Translations under genes and position numbers: made by a program
From: Symbiodinium natans
Lineage: Eukaryota > Sar > Dinophyceae > Suessiales > Symbiodiniaceae
Assembly (NCBI GenBank): GCA_905221605.1
Contig: CAJNDS010002288.1
Coordinates: forward strand, 124,001 to 188,000
Length of the DNA: 64,000 nt
Reading direction: 5' to 3'
In this document: positions 1-10,778 of the stretch, in pieces
Layout of the letters: every line of letters begins with the position of its first letter
How positions within the stretch are numbered: position 1 is the stretch's first letter
The notes under the pieces: model-generated
Seen by the model: only the letters and a program-made list of their open reading frames with translations
Databases searched by the model: none
What the model was told of the DNA's origin: nothing

Positions 1-2545
1 TCCATTTTCTAACCGAATAAAGTTGTCGCGATGCACGCGGGGCATTTCCATTTTCTTAGCGCACCCCCCCCCCCCGCCCCCACCCCCCAGTCCATATAGC
101 AGACTCAAACACAGACCCTTCAACAAGAACACACCGCAGACCCAACAGAAGCCACCATGCTATGGAGACAACAGGTTTGGCCAATGTGACGTGCCGATTT
201 GGGACCAGTTTTGGCAGTCTCAGCGGGCAATTCTCATACTTGTGCAGTTCGTGCAGGTGGTCAGCTCGTCTGCTTTGGCGAAGTGTGATGCACGCAGAAA
301 AACGCTACACAGTGTTTACCCTCAAACCTTCAGCAGTTCAAATCTCAGACATTGCTTATCATTACCTTCCACTTTATTCAACTTTGACCTTTTTCACTTT
401 CAGCATTTTCTATCGCATATATATATATATAGAGGCTGTAATTTCCGACTCTTTAGTTTTTCATTTGGTTTTCGCGACCTAGGTATTTTAACTTTGTCGC
501 CTACATCTACATCAGGATATACGCGGTTCTTCTTGCCCTTCATCGTTAACTTTATTTTCACTTTGAATTGGCTACTGGGTTTTCGGGCTTCGTCGCCGAG
601 TGCTATACTAACATGTTATCTTTAGGTATGTTTTCTAGATATAACAAAAACCTTCAGAACAATTATTCCAAAAGAGCATTCTTGTGTATGATCAAACATT
701 TCAAGCGCAACACGAGAGCGCTACAAGCAACCTGCCACAACTGCAAGAAAATCGCATAACACAACAGGTTAGCACTAAAGTACAAAATCCAATCAACAGT
801 TGATATCCGCAAACACCGACAAACAAAAGACCGAGGCAAACAGTGCATAAGACAAAAGCCACGACAAACACCACAATAGGGGAACGAATGCAGAAGGCAA
901 AGAATGACAACACTTCTAACATCTTCTCTATAGATGTAATGTGTTATGAGCTTAAATTTGACAAAGACCGTGTCATTCAAACCGCCTTCAAAGATGCAGA
1001 ACGCAGACCTTCAGTTCATTCTTAGAAAGAGCCGAAAAGAGCACATGTAACATCCGCCAGATACATGGAGGACTTGGTTGGGGATCGAATTTTCAGATAT
1101 GAGAAAGAGACCAAACCCACATCTAAAAAGTTAACGGATACAGTCAACACAGACCCAGTGTTAGAAGATGACCTATATCATGCAGAGCAGTATATCGAAT
1201 GTATTCAAAGCTAGGTAGCTGACGATACAGATTTTAAACCCGCAGAACAGGATAAATTAACAAATATCGAATATGTAAGCATGTATACTAAATACAGTCA
1301 AACACCTTTAGACCCCGAGTTTGAAACCTTCAAGGAAGCAATACAAGTCCAACAGTATAAAGAAAACGAGTGTTGGTTTAACACCAGAACTGGTTGGTAT
1401 AAGGATTCGCTCATGAGTGAGAAGCGCAGGGTGAAGAACAGTTACAAAAGAAAGTATGCTAAAACTGATGAATAAGACCGGAGAGGATTTCAAAACGAAC
1501 TGGGCATCAATGCAGGACATGGTGCCAGTGTTTGAACATTACGGCATTCAAGTAAGGATATTTAACTCCTTCATAAAGCCCATTTCAAATACTCGCCTGC
1601 CAAGTACAACTGCCATGATATACCAACATTATATGCCATAGTTAAAAAACAAAGCGCATCTACCCAGCAAAATGGCAGCCTACAGAAATGACGGCAGATG
1701 GTGGTAGTCCGCGAGAAACAAGATGCATCGGTTATGGCATCCCTAGATTGCCACGTAAACGAGAAAGACGAACCCACGCATGAAAAACAACAGTTTTTGA
1801 ACGGCCTCAAGAAATTCAGAGAGAAGGACGAAAAGACATTAATCTGTTATGGTAATGACAGACTACGAAAAGCAAACGATGAAACGAACAATTCCGTAAA
1901 GCAACTGTTGATGAAGAGGAAAGACCAGAACCGCAGCCCGAACCGAGAAACCTAAATCCGATATTGATAAAGTGTTTAATCAGGTCCATCAGTTGCTATT
2001 GAATGATGAGTTTCTAGAAGATTACTTTATGCTTTTTTGGTAAGCGCCAGGGCAGAATGATTTTTAAAATTCCTGGCGACAGGTCTTACGAAAATAATTT
2101 CTAAAGAAGACGCTTAAAGAAGTACCAAGTTTATACGTACACCAAAGGAAGCATGAACGATAAATTGCAGGTTGAAATTCTTGACTTTATGATTGACGAG
2201 TTTGAAGATACAAATGATTTGTTGCTTGAGAGAGTGAAGAGATTAGAGAAGTTCCGGTCAAACGCATCTAACACTGCCCAGAATGAAGCCGACCGAAGTA
2301 GATGTACAGAGACGAAACTATATGAAGGAAGAACTCGTTGTCATTACGACACTAGGCTTCAAATGGTTGTTACGAAAAGCGACGAAACGAGTACCGAAGA
2401 TCAAGGAAGGAAGAGAGAAAGCGAGAGCAATAAGCAACCACAGTATCAATTCATTATAATATTATTCTTGGATGCTACTGTACCTGATTCCTAAATCTTA
2501 TTCCCATTATAGATATTTCATTTGAGAAGACCATTTCCATTTTCT
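1..2545. other. AT-rich island bounded by a 14-bp direct repeat
   Basis: This block is visibly richer in A/T than the rest of the window and contains no TTTAGGG/CCCTAAA units, which appear within a few hundred bases of its right edge. The 14-mer catttccattttct occurs at 43-56 and again at 2532-2545, close to both edges, and a shorter form (tccattttct) begins at base 1. A poly-C tract lies at 61-75 and a short TA run near 419-431. The interior holds several short, coding-looking but interrupted frames, described separately. The composition change and the paired repeat suggest an insertion, but the left boundary is at the window edge and may be incomplete. Confidence 0.5.
843..2494 (+). pseudogene. 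Broken coding remnant, mobile-element or virus-like
   Basis: Successive + strand frames read like one decayed polypeptide. They are 843-1025, 1065-1214 (49 codons), 1281-1475, 1456-1641, 1698-1955 and 2153-2494. They are rich in K, E, N, D and Y and joined by stops and frame changes. Around 1570-1650 the coding sense clearly moves from one frame to another, which shows a frameshift rather than an intron. A segment containing NECWFN near 1366-1380 recalls, from memory only, a domain found beside protein-primed-type B DNA polymerases in viruses and linear mobile elements. No polymerase catalytic motif is visible here. The last segment (2153-2494) is a short charged, probably coiled-coil stretch. 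Codon use is A/T-rich, unlike the host genes in the window. The function of the parent is unproven. Confidence 0.35.
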
Positions 2546-2924
2546 ACGGTTGGGGGCTTTGGGTTGGGTGCTATGGGTTTTCAAACTTGTGGGGCATGGT
2601 ATCGGGTTGAGTATGCTATTTTCTAGGGGGGAGGGAGTTATGGGTGCTTCCATAGCATGGGTTCTTCAGGTGGGTCTTACTATGGGTGTTTTGGCGAGTT
2701 GAAGGTTGAGGCATAGGTTGTTATGCTTGTTCAGGGTTCCCGAAGCACTAAAGTCACTAAGCTTAGGCTTAGTCCCTAAACCCGCCGCTACAACCGTGAA
2801 TCATGAATTTCAGTCTGGCATCTCACTCTCAAGCAGGGACCTAAACCCCAAACCCTAAACCCTAAAAAGCTCAGCCTTAAACCAGCACCCTGACCCTGCA
2901 GAACTATCAGCCTGCGTGTCCAAG
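2546..2924. other. Repeat-rich spacer
   Basis: This is a GT-rich stretch with degenerate TTTAGGG-like words that turns into CCCTAAA units around 2840-2880. I see no coding signal. Confidence 0.5.
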
Positions 2925-2976
2925 GCAACCGTGGGACGCCGCTCCACTTCGCTGCAGACTGCATGCACGAAGAGGG
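2925..2976 (+). CDS. Ankyrin-repeat exon (partial gene)
   Basis: After an AG|G acceptor at 2924 the frame reads NRGTPLHFAADCMHEEG. This contains TPLHFAA, the signature of the first helix of an ankyrin repeat, and is followed by a GTGAGG donor-like sequence. Further ankyrin-type exons lie on the same strand at 4101-4152 and 6724-7755, so they may belong to one gene with long repeat-filled introns. I could not join the 2925 and 4101 exons in frame, so at least one exon is missing or the gene is decayed. Confidence 0.5.
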
Positions 2977-3007
2977 GTGAGGTTTAGGGCAGTCCTACGG
3001 CCTGAGC

Positions 3008-3118
3008 CCTGAGCCCTAAGCCCTAAGCCCTAAGCCCTAAGCCCTAAACCCTAAACCCTAAACCCTAAACCCTAAACCCGAAACCCTAAACCCTAAACCC
3101 TAAACCCTAAACCCTAAC
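3008..3118. repeat. Interstitial telomere-type array (CCCTAAA)n
   Basis: A tandem run of CCCTAAG and CCCTAAA heptamers with few variants. It is the reverse complement of TTTAGGG, the plant-type telomere unit also used by dinoflagellates. Unique sequence and exon islands lie on both sides, so this is not a chromosome end. Confidence 0.9.
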
Positions 3119-3825
3119 CCTAGACCCTGAACCCTAAACCTTGCGTGACTTGCGTTGGCGGAGGATTCTCAGAAGGGGCATTGGAATGCTCCAGGGGCAT
3201 GGGCGTTTTGTCGCACGTTGGGGAACCTGGCTTGGGATTCAGGGTTTAGGGTGTAGGGTCCAGGGTTTAGGGTGAAGGGTGTAGGGTGTAGGATGTAGGG
3301 TTGAGGGTCTAAGGTTTAGGAGGGCCTGGCTGAGTTTGAAGTCAAGTTGGAAGGGCGGGGGGGGGGGGGGGTGGTTCTCGAAGAGATCAGGTTCCCTAAT
3401 TCCCACACCCCTGAAGCCGGACATCCAAAACCCGACCCTCAACCTAGTCCTTGCTGTTGCAGGGGGCCGTTTTTCCACAGGCTCTCATGCTGGTTCCAGA
3501 GAGTGCGAGCTAACTGGCAGAAGCAAGCTCACAGATGAGTGCTAGGATTTGGTTTAGGTAGTTGAGGGTATGGCTGTAATTCGGGCTTGTTTGGTTATTC
3601 CCTAAAATAAGGGAAACATACGTGAAACCCTTATGTACCATGACCCCCCCCCCCCCCCCCCGAATACAATACAATCATCCTGATTGTGGGGGAACCCTCA
3701 AAATAGGCACCCCTAACCCTGATCCCCTAAACCCCAAAACCCCAAACCCTCAACCCTAAACCCTAAACCCTGACCCTCAACCATATGGTGGGGTTTAGTA
3801 CTGCGCGTGTTTCGTCCATTGGTTA

Positions 3826-3969
3826 CTTGGAGGTTCATGGTACTACGGAACCCAGTTGTAGCTGTACTTATAACCCAATTCTATAACCCATTCAGGGTAC
3901 TTAAGGAGCTTATAGGCGGGTTATGAGCTACACTTTTAATTGGGTTGGCAAGTACCCTGAACCTCCAAG
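3826..3969. mobile_element. Short TIR element, family G
   Basis: A 144-bp element. The left end CTTGGAGGTTCATGGTACT matches the reverse complement of the right end at 18 of 19 bases. The interior is A/T-leaning, has no frame, and carries several GTACTT/TTATAA words. Related copies end in AACCTCCAAG near 6909 and 26933, and a full copy lies at 32449-32573. It is non-autonomous. I see no clear target duplication. Confidence 0.75.
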
Positions 3970-4100
3970 CCCTAACCCCTAGACTTTTAGAAACCCTAAC
4001 CTAAACCCTAAATCCTAAACCCTCAGCCCTAAACCCTAAGCCCTAAACCCTAAACCCTAAACCCCCTAGAACCCAAAACCATGCGGCCCGTGCTTTTCAG

Positions 4101-4152
4101 GCCCTGAATGGGTCTCTGGAGATAGCCCAGATGCTTCTCGAATACAAGGCCG
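4101..4152 (+). CDS. Ankyrin-repeat exon, second helix
   Basis: Just after a TTTTCAG|G acceptor the frame reads ALNGSLEIAQMLLEYKA. This is the classic second half of an ankyrin repeat (xxGxLEIxxxLLExxA). A GC donor (GCTC) at 4153 would end it. It is surrounded by CCCTAAA repeats. It probably belongs with the ankyrin exons at 2925 and 6724-7755, but the intervening exon was not found. Confidence 0.5.
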
Positions 4153-4159
4153 GCTCAAA

Positions 4160-5129
4160 GTTCCCTAATCCCCAAACCTCAAAGCCTAAACCCTCCCAAC
4201 GCCCACAACCCTAAGCCCCTAAACCCCCAAAGCCCCGAACCCCTAAGCTTCTAAGGGCCGGTCAGTTCACTCATGCCTCGAACTTGGCCCGACCCACCTC
4301 CGAAAGCATCGTTTTCGGAGAGCGGTCGCAGTCACTTACATAGGTAGGGTTTAGGGTTGAGGGTTTAGGGGGTTTCCCGACATGTCCTGTAGGGTTCAGG
4401 GATTCAGGGTAGTAAGGTTTATACTAGTTTGGGGTATATAAGGGGCGTTCCCCTTTCCTGGGAAATATTCAAGTCCCTTGAAAGGAGGAGCAAGCACTTG
4501 AGTCAGAGAGGCGAACGACCGATGGTACCCTCAACTGTCATCCATGCCGGTATGCTCTTTGTGTTTATTGTCTATATATGTCTATTCACATGTGTTAATC
4601 ATGTATATATATATGTATGCATATACAGAAATATACGTATATGCGGTTGACAATATGTCATACATGACGTACTGTGTAGTTCGTTATACACTTGCAGATG
4701 TCTATGTATCCCCCACTCGATCTTTCGAACTGCCTTCCGAATTAGCTGTTGTGGCATCTGTATATTCCAACGTATGCATACCAGCAGGGAAATCTCTTCC
4801 ACGGGGGACGCAGCCACTCACTCTAGGGCAACCGGACCAAGGTGCCAAGCAGCATCTAACAAACCCCAGACTCTTCTAGTGCGTTGTTCACGCAGAGGGT
4901 CCACCAGGTATACCAAATTCTGGTTATCTATTTGCAGAATGTGTAGTGCAAGTGGCAAGTGGGCCCTCCGGGCCATGATGTGGATCTTATGGAACCCTGA
5001 ACCCGATGCGGAGTTTGGGTTCGTGATTGCTTGGGTTTATGAGTGTGCTCCCTCTCCCCACTGGCAGAGACTCGCTGAAAGGAACGTACGCGCAATGGGG
5101 AAAATGGTCCCGAAAAGCCACGTTTGCTC
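4160..5129. other. Non-coding stretch
   Basis: Degenerate CCCTAAA words (4180-4250), a GGTTTAGGG patch (4345-4420) and an AT-rich patch with ATATAC runs (4560-4640). Open frames across 4429-5130 are short and show no recognisable domain. Confidence 0.4.
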
Positions 5130-5870
5130 GAGAAGCCTCTCTTCTCCAACATCAACGTTTGCGAGAAAAGTGAGCTGTATTTGCGGCGCTGCGCACGCAG
5201 TGTCCTTGAAAAGCGACTTTTCTCGATAAACAACTTTTGCGAAAAGCCACGTTTTTGCGAAGAGTGACCTTTTCTCGCGGCGTTGCGCTCACAGTGTCCT
5301 TGAGAAGCCACTCTTCTCGAGAATCCACTTTTCACGACTTCACAAAGGGCCACGTTTAGCGACAAGTGACTTTTCTCGCGGTGTTGCGCGCGCAGTGTCC
5401 TTGAAAACTTCTTTTCTCGAAAGAAGCCATTTTTTTTACGAGAAGCGACTTCGCACAGTGTCCTTGAAATGCCACTTTGCTCGAATTGCAGCTTTCCCAA
5501 AAAGCCACGTGTGAAAAGTAGATTTTGTCGAGGCCTTGCGCGGGCAGTCCTTGTAAATTTGATGTTTCGCGCGGCGTTGCGCGCGCACTGTCCTTGAAAA
5601 CACGCTTTCCTCGAAAAACCATGTTTAGCGAAAAGTGCCCTTTCTCGCGGCGTTGCGCGCGCAGTGTCATTGAAAGCCACTTTTCTCGAAAAGCCGCTTT
5701 TCTCGCGGCATTGGGCGCGCCATGTCTTGTCTTTGAAATCCTGCTTTTATCGAAAAGCCACCTTTCCGCAAAAGCTACTTCTCTCAACAAAAAACCTTTT
5801 TGTGAACAGTGACTTACGACGTTGGGCACGTGCCGTGTCTTCGAAGAGCCACTTCTCTCGAAGAGCCAAC
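5130..5870. repeat. Degenerate GC-rich tandem repeat
   Basis: About nine imperfect copies of a unit of roughly 75-100 bp. Each contains a core like GTTGCGCGCGCAGTGTCCTT followed by GAAAAGCCACTTTTCTCG. Cores are recognisable near 5190, 5285, 5385, 5455, 5535, 5575, 5650, 5705 and 5815. Open frames on both strands through this block encode the same repeated phrases and are by-products of the repeat. The block ends about 20 bases before the CTTGG end of the element at 5891. Confidence 0.8.
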
Positions 5871-5890
5871 CTAAACCCTGACTCATAGAC

Positions 5891-6096
5891 CTTGGTAGCC
5901 CAGTGGTGCCCTTTTCCCCCTTTGTTTTGGTTCAAGGTTCCCTTAAAAAGTCACCCACCCCAAGGAAGGGTATATACACATATATATATATATATACACA
6001 AGCATATAGATATTCATTATATGTATATATATATATATGTATTTGTTTTTTTATTTTTATTTCCCCGTACAGTCACCTGGTTACTGGGCTCCCAAG
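5891..6096. mobile_element. Family A TIR element (CTTGGTAGCCCAGT)
   Basis: The left end is CTTGGTAGCCCAGTGG and the right end is TTACTGGGCTCCCAAG, an inverted match. The sub-terminal sequence (GGTTCAAGGTTCCCTT, then an A-rich ACCCCAA tract) is shared with copies at 29788, 38946, 40572, 41178 and 55630. The interior here has expanded into AT microsatellite. Other family members sit exactly in introns, while this one lies in non-coding DNA beside the tandem repeat. It has no coding capacity. Confidence 0.75.
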
Positions 6097-6345
6097 AGAT
6101 CCGAGCTCGCGAGAGGCAGACCTCAAGGCCACCTGGGGTGAGGAGCCGCGCGCTTGGATTGTTTTGGTGGATGGGGCGAGGTCCAAGCCAGGGCCAGAGC
6201 CCTAAAACCTAGTAATGGTTTAAGGAATTTAAGGACCCCCCAACAGGAGCAAATGTTCGTCTTCAGAAGGGCAATATAGGTATTAGTATTATTATTGTTG
6301 TTGTTTTTCATCATTATTTTATTTTATTTTCTTTTCTTTTCTTAT

Positions 6346-6450
6346 TATTGTATTGTATTGTATTGTATTGTATTGTATTGTATTGTATTGTATTGTATTG
6401 TATTGTATTGTATTGTTTTTTTTTTTTTTTTGTTTGTGGGGGGGGGGGGG
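6346..6450. repeat. (TATTG)n microsatellite, then T and G runs
   Basis: Fourteen TATTG units at 6346-6415, followed by a run of about 16 T and then about 13 G at 6438-6450. Open frames across it (NTIQYNTIQ type) are low-complexity artefacts. Confidence 0.95.
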
Positions 6451-6723
6451 GTTGTTCTTTAGCAAATAGTTGAAACAGGGATGCCCATGATCCCAAAAGC
6501 TAAGGTTGGAAGCATCAGCCCTTAGCATGACCCCTTGCAGTTGTTTATAGGGATCCCAAGTATGGGCCCTTTTTAATGTGCAGTGCCCCAAAGCCCCAAG
6601 TCCTAGACACCTGATTCTTTCGGTCACCCCCCCCCGAACCCTACACCTGAAACCCTAAACTCCTAAAGTCTAAACCCTAAAGTCCGAAAGCCCTAAAGCC
6701 TAAACCCTAAACCTTAAACCGAG

Positions 6724-7755
6724 GAAGATGACTCCGTTGGATCTCGCGGAGCAGCAAGGCCAGCTTTCGGGCGGATTTCGCGGAGTCTGGGTCTTTGGGT
6801 TTAGGGTCTAGGGTTTCGGGTTTAGGGTTTAGGATAGCTGTACTGTTACTTAAGGGGCTTATAAGTGGTTACACTTCTGATTGGGTTATAAGTACCCTGA
6901 ACCTCCAAGTAGGGCTCCGGGCCTACGCGCCATCTAGCTTGACACCAAAGGGTCGCCCTTAAAACAGATTCTATGTACTCCTAATCGGGTTTACTTGCCC
7001 TTCTTTCCGCGATGCATCGTTTTTTCGAGAAGACTGGGCCCACCTCGAAGCTTTTCTTTTTTTTTTTGTTTGGGGGGGGGGGGTGGTGGCAGACATCGTG
7101 ACCCCAGTGGGCTTCCTCCTTCCTGGTGGGAGCGCCCCCCCCCCCCCCCCCCCCCCCCTGAGCTTGTTGGTATTATGGGGGCCTGAATAATTTCAATAGG
7201 GTGTTGGAGGCAGTAGGGGAACCCATGATAGACCCAAAGCCCAAAACCCCAAAACCTGCATAACAAGATATAGGCCAAACCCTAAACCAACCCTAAACCC
7301 GAACCCAGTACCATCCGCAAAGTATCCTCTTGCAAATTTTGACCAGCACTTGCGGTGTGGGCTTCGTTGACCATAGAGTTGATACGTTTTTGGGGGGTTC
7401 GAGGTGGTTGGGAGTTTAGGCTTCGGGTTTAGGGTTCGGGGAGGTTAGGGTTGAAAGCGTTTATAGAGTTTAGGGTTTAAGGGGTTTAGGGGACCCATTT
7501 TCTGTCAAAAGGGTTTAGTGTTCAGGGGGTTTGGGGTTTTGGCTATTTGGGGGTTAGGGTTGAGGGGATTTAGGCTGTAGGGGGTTTAGGGTTTAGGGAC
7601 CCTTTTTTTGTCAAAAGTAGGACCCCTAAACCCTATACCCTTAACCCTAAACCCTCAATCCTAAACGGATCCTAAACGGTTTTGCCTGGCAAGTCGACTC
7701 TCGCAGGCCAGATGGCTGTGGTGCAGCTGCTCAAAACGGCGGCTGCAGGCGGCAC
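6724..7755 (+). CDS. Ankyrin-repeat gene fragment, two exons
   Basis: Exons 6724-6758 and 7707-7755. The first reads KMTPLDLAEQQG and the second MAVVQLLKTAAAG. Joined they give MTPLDLAEQQGQMAVVQLLK, a single well-spaced ankyrin repeat. The intron (6759-7706, 948 bp) starts GCCAG and the next exon starts gccag, a 5-bp duplication. It is a GC-AG intron with an AG|G acceptor. It is filled with telomere-like repeats in both orientations, a poly-C tract and part of a family G element. Likely partners are the ankyrin exons at 2925 and 4101. The C-terminal end was not located. Confidence 0.55.
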
Positions 7756-9076
7756 AGGGTTTGATTTAAGGTTGAGGGTTTAGGGTTTAGGGTCTAGGGT
7801 CTAGGGTTTAGGGTTTGGGGTGTAGGGTTCATAGTGCTTCTAGGGAGGATATTGCGCATTTATGTTGGCTTCGCCCGTGTGGTCCTAGCGACCTCCCCAG
7901 ATGCAGTAAGGCCTCACATGCGCTTTGCACAAAATGCCCTCAACCCCGAAACCCCAAGAATATCCAAAGCCCTGCATCTTGAGGTATGGTTCGGCACCGA
8001 ACCCAACCTTGCACACAAAGAGTAGAGACAGCCTTAGGGAACCCCCAAGCCCTAAACCCATGGGGCACGAAGACATGTATAGTGTAATTCTTCACGAAAC
8101 GGACTCCCAAAAGACAGCCCCCAGCTGGGAAACAATCCGCATGAGGCACGGTGCGCGGCTGATCTGCTGACCTTTGGCCGAAGAGCCCTAAACCCTCAAC
8201 CCTGAACCCTAAACCCGAAACCCTAACCCTAAACCCTAAACCCTAAACCCTAAACCACCTGCCACCTAAACCCTGAACCCTTAACCCTGAACCACAAGCC
8301 CAAAGCTAGGTGCCGGCGGCTCGGAATCTGGGGAGGTTTACCTACTTGAAGGTTCATGGATACTTATAAGTAGGGTTTAGGGTTTAGGGTTTAGGGTTTA
8401 GGACTTATCTCCCTTTTTATAAGTAACCATGAACCCCCATGTGGGGGGGTGGCAGCTGGCTTCACAGGGTTTAGGATTTCGGGTTTTAGGGTTTTGGGTT
8501 TAGGCTTTAGGGTTTGGTGTCTAGGTGTATGAACGGTGTAAGACCTACCTCCAAAAAAGCAAAGATGAGCTACAATGGATCTCTGGGTAGGGTTTAGGGT
8601 TTCAGGGTTTAGGGTTTTAGGTTTTAGGGTTTAGGGGTTTAGGGTTTAGGGTTTCAGGGCTTAGGGTTGAGCTAAACGGTTGCGACCTTGTGGTCTTACA
8701 GTTTGGGGTTGCTTTGGAGGAGCAAGTGGGCAACTAAACCCTACCCCCTAAACCCCTAGAGCCCTGAACCCTGAACCGGATGAACCTTATCCCGCCCGAT
8801 CGGCATGTTCATGAAGCACCACAACCTGGAATAACCCGAGGAAACCTATAAACCGTACCAGGGTTTAGAGTTTAGGGTTTTCGGTTTTTACCCAAGACCC
8901 TGAACCCGAAACCCCCAGCCTAAACCCCCAAAAGCCTTCAACCCGCTCACCAAGTTGCCGCGGCCCTGCTCCCTATAGTGGGATGGAGCCCAAGGTCTTC
9001 GCAGCTGCGAAGGAAGAAAAAAAGGGTCTATAGGGTTTAGGGTTTAGGGTTTAGGATTTAAGTTTCACCCGCGCAG
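7756..9076. other. Telomere-like repeat field, no confident gene
   Basis: Alternating TTTAGGG and CCCTAAA patches (7760-7830, 8186-8290, 8366-8400, 8588-8665, 9026-9060). It also contains family G fragments near 8340-8440 and some unassigned frames. Around 8120-8168 and 8790-8835 short GC-rich frames look coding but lack recognisable motifs. Confidence 0.4.
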
Positions 9077-9140
9077 GCCATGGCTCTCGGATGCTGACTG
9101 GTTCTTCGACTGGGTTTGTATCGCCCATCGTACTAGGATT
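9077..9140 (+). CDS. Exon candidate, unknown protein
   Basis: After a CGCGCAG|G acceptor the frame reads PWLSDADWFFDWVCIAHRTR. The high Trp/Phe content and GC-rich codons contrast with the surrounding heptamer repeat. I recognise no family. The downstream donor is unclear. Confidence 0.3.
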
Positions 9141-9676
9141 CAGAGTCGGCCCTTATTCTATGTTTTGGGGGGTTTAGGTTCCCTCTAGGCCCATTTAGAA
9201 ACAAAAAGAGCACCCTTTTGGGTCTAGTTAGTGGCCCTAGAGGAACCTTATGCCCAAAAAGTGGCTTGCGCAAGAATTGTGATACGGGTAAGCCCTCTAG
9301 GCCCTAATCCCTGAACCCATGGCCCCTGTGCGTGCTGCAAAGTATCGAATTTCCCAGACTCTCTACCATTAAAAGGTTTAGGGCTGAGGGCTTAGGGCTT
9401 AGGGCGAGGGTTTAGGGAATTAGGGTTTAGGGTACTTTAGGGTTTAGGACCTTCCATATAAAGGCTCCTGTAGAGTGACCCTTCTTTTCGAGCAAGCATG
9501 GGGGGGTTGGGGAGTACGGTTTAGGGTTGCAGGTGTTTAGTGCTGTGGGGTGGGGGGGGGGGGAGGGGTATTTAGTCTTGAGAGTTTAGGGCCGTTTTTT
9601 TTTCTCCTAGGTGCGGCTTGGCTTGGTTTGGCTCTGCTCGGCTTGCCTTGGCTCGGGGCTTTCTTAGGTTTGCCGA

Positions 9677-9900
9677 GATGGCCCTCTTTTTGTTTCGAAC
9701 CCCACCAGATGGGCAAGTACATGCAAAAGAAGCATGACGCATTGCTCGATACTCAGGGCCTCTGGTCCAGGGCACGACCAAAAATCCCATCTGCGAGAGT
9801 CATGGCCGAGAGGTTTTTCTGGAACTCAACTCGGAACATATCCGTAATTCTCTGCTTCTGTTCGACGCCTCTGACGTAGTCGGCGCTCCTGCTGCTTGCA
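9677..9900 (-). pseudogene. Minus-strand coding fragment with frameshift
   Basis: On the minus strand 9780-9900 reads ADYVRGVEQKQRITDMFRVE and continues to ALDQRP. A second frame, 9677-9770, then reads EYRAMRHASFACTCPSGG. The two halves join smoothly if one base near 9762 is skipped, which suggests a frameshifted coding fragment or an assembly error. The minus-strand upstream edge has an AG|G acceptor (at about 9900). The family is unknown. Plus-strand frames over the same bases are open but less protein-like. Confidence 0.35.
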
Positions 9901-10669
9901 GTGCACCTGGCAAGGGCTAGGGGCTCCTCATGCCCACAACATGACGGTAGGATGTGTGAACTTTCGACCCCCGAAGTAGATTCATGTGAAGGTTGTTCAT
10001 CATTGGGCTTTGTTGGGTTTAGGGGCCCTTGTACAAAGGGTTGTATGCTGGCTGGATGTGTTGAGGGACTTATGAAGCTGCTCTGGGGATACTCCCCGGT
10101 ATGCATTTGTACTGCGCAACATAAGGTAGTATGAAAGTATGTGTCAGGGTGCTACGATTCAGTGATCGCCGATCGATGTTTCCATCCTGCCACTTATGTG
10201 CTGTAGGGTCTAGGCGGTTTAGACTTGAGGGGTTGCCACTACAGACTCTTTGGTACCCTACAGAAGAGGTGGGTTTTGGGTTCGTGTCCTGAAGGTTTCC
10301 CATGGACCCCGCAAGCAACCCTACACCCCCGAGCCTGACACCCGAAAGTTCAGCGAATGCCCGACTTGCCTACAAGCTGCACTGCTGATGGGTTTAGGGT
10401 ATTAGGGTATTAGGGTATTAGGTTGTAAGGGTGTTAGGGTTTAGGGTTTAAGTTTAGGGTCTTATATAGGGTCTCGGGTTTTTCGAGGTTTAGGGATACA
10501 TTGGGCTGGATCATGATCAGAAGGGACGGCTCCATAATGGTGGAACGGTCCTGTTTCAGGCGCCCAAGACAAGGCCGTAGACGGGTCATGTTCTGACCCC
10601 TTTTACAGGATAGGCTTGACCATATGTCTAAAGCTTCATTACCCTAAATCCCCCATATATACTGCGTTT

Positions 10670-10778
10670 TGGAGTACTACACTTCAATACTTTGTTTTGG
10701 GTTCTGGGTTCCTATTCTAGCTACGTGTACCTAAAAGTATATGCTGTTTTCCAGGGCCTACTCCAAAGTAGGGTAGAA
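10670..10778. mobile_element. Family H element
   Basis: Shares with 11375-11469 and 16030-16140 an inverted pair of words, TTTTGGAGTAC near the left and CTACTCCAAAGTAGGG at the right. The internal sequence GGTTCCTATT is followed by TAGCTAC and GTACCTAAA. No frame. A further diverged copy lies at about 32340-32420. Confidence 0.6.

Noticed and set aside
23-625. A 200-codon frame starting near the left edge
   Set aside because: It begins in a poly-C (proline) tract, is Phe/Ser/Leu-rich from A/T-rich DNA and shows no motif.
4774-5886. Overlapping long frames on both strands (up to 250 codons)
   Set aside because: All derive from the degenerate GC-rich tandem repeat and encode the same repeated phrase in several frames.
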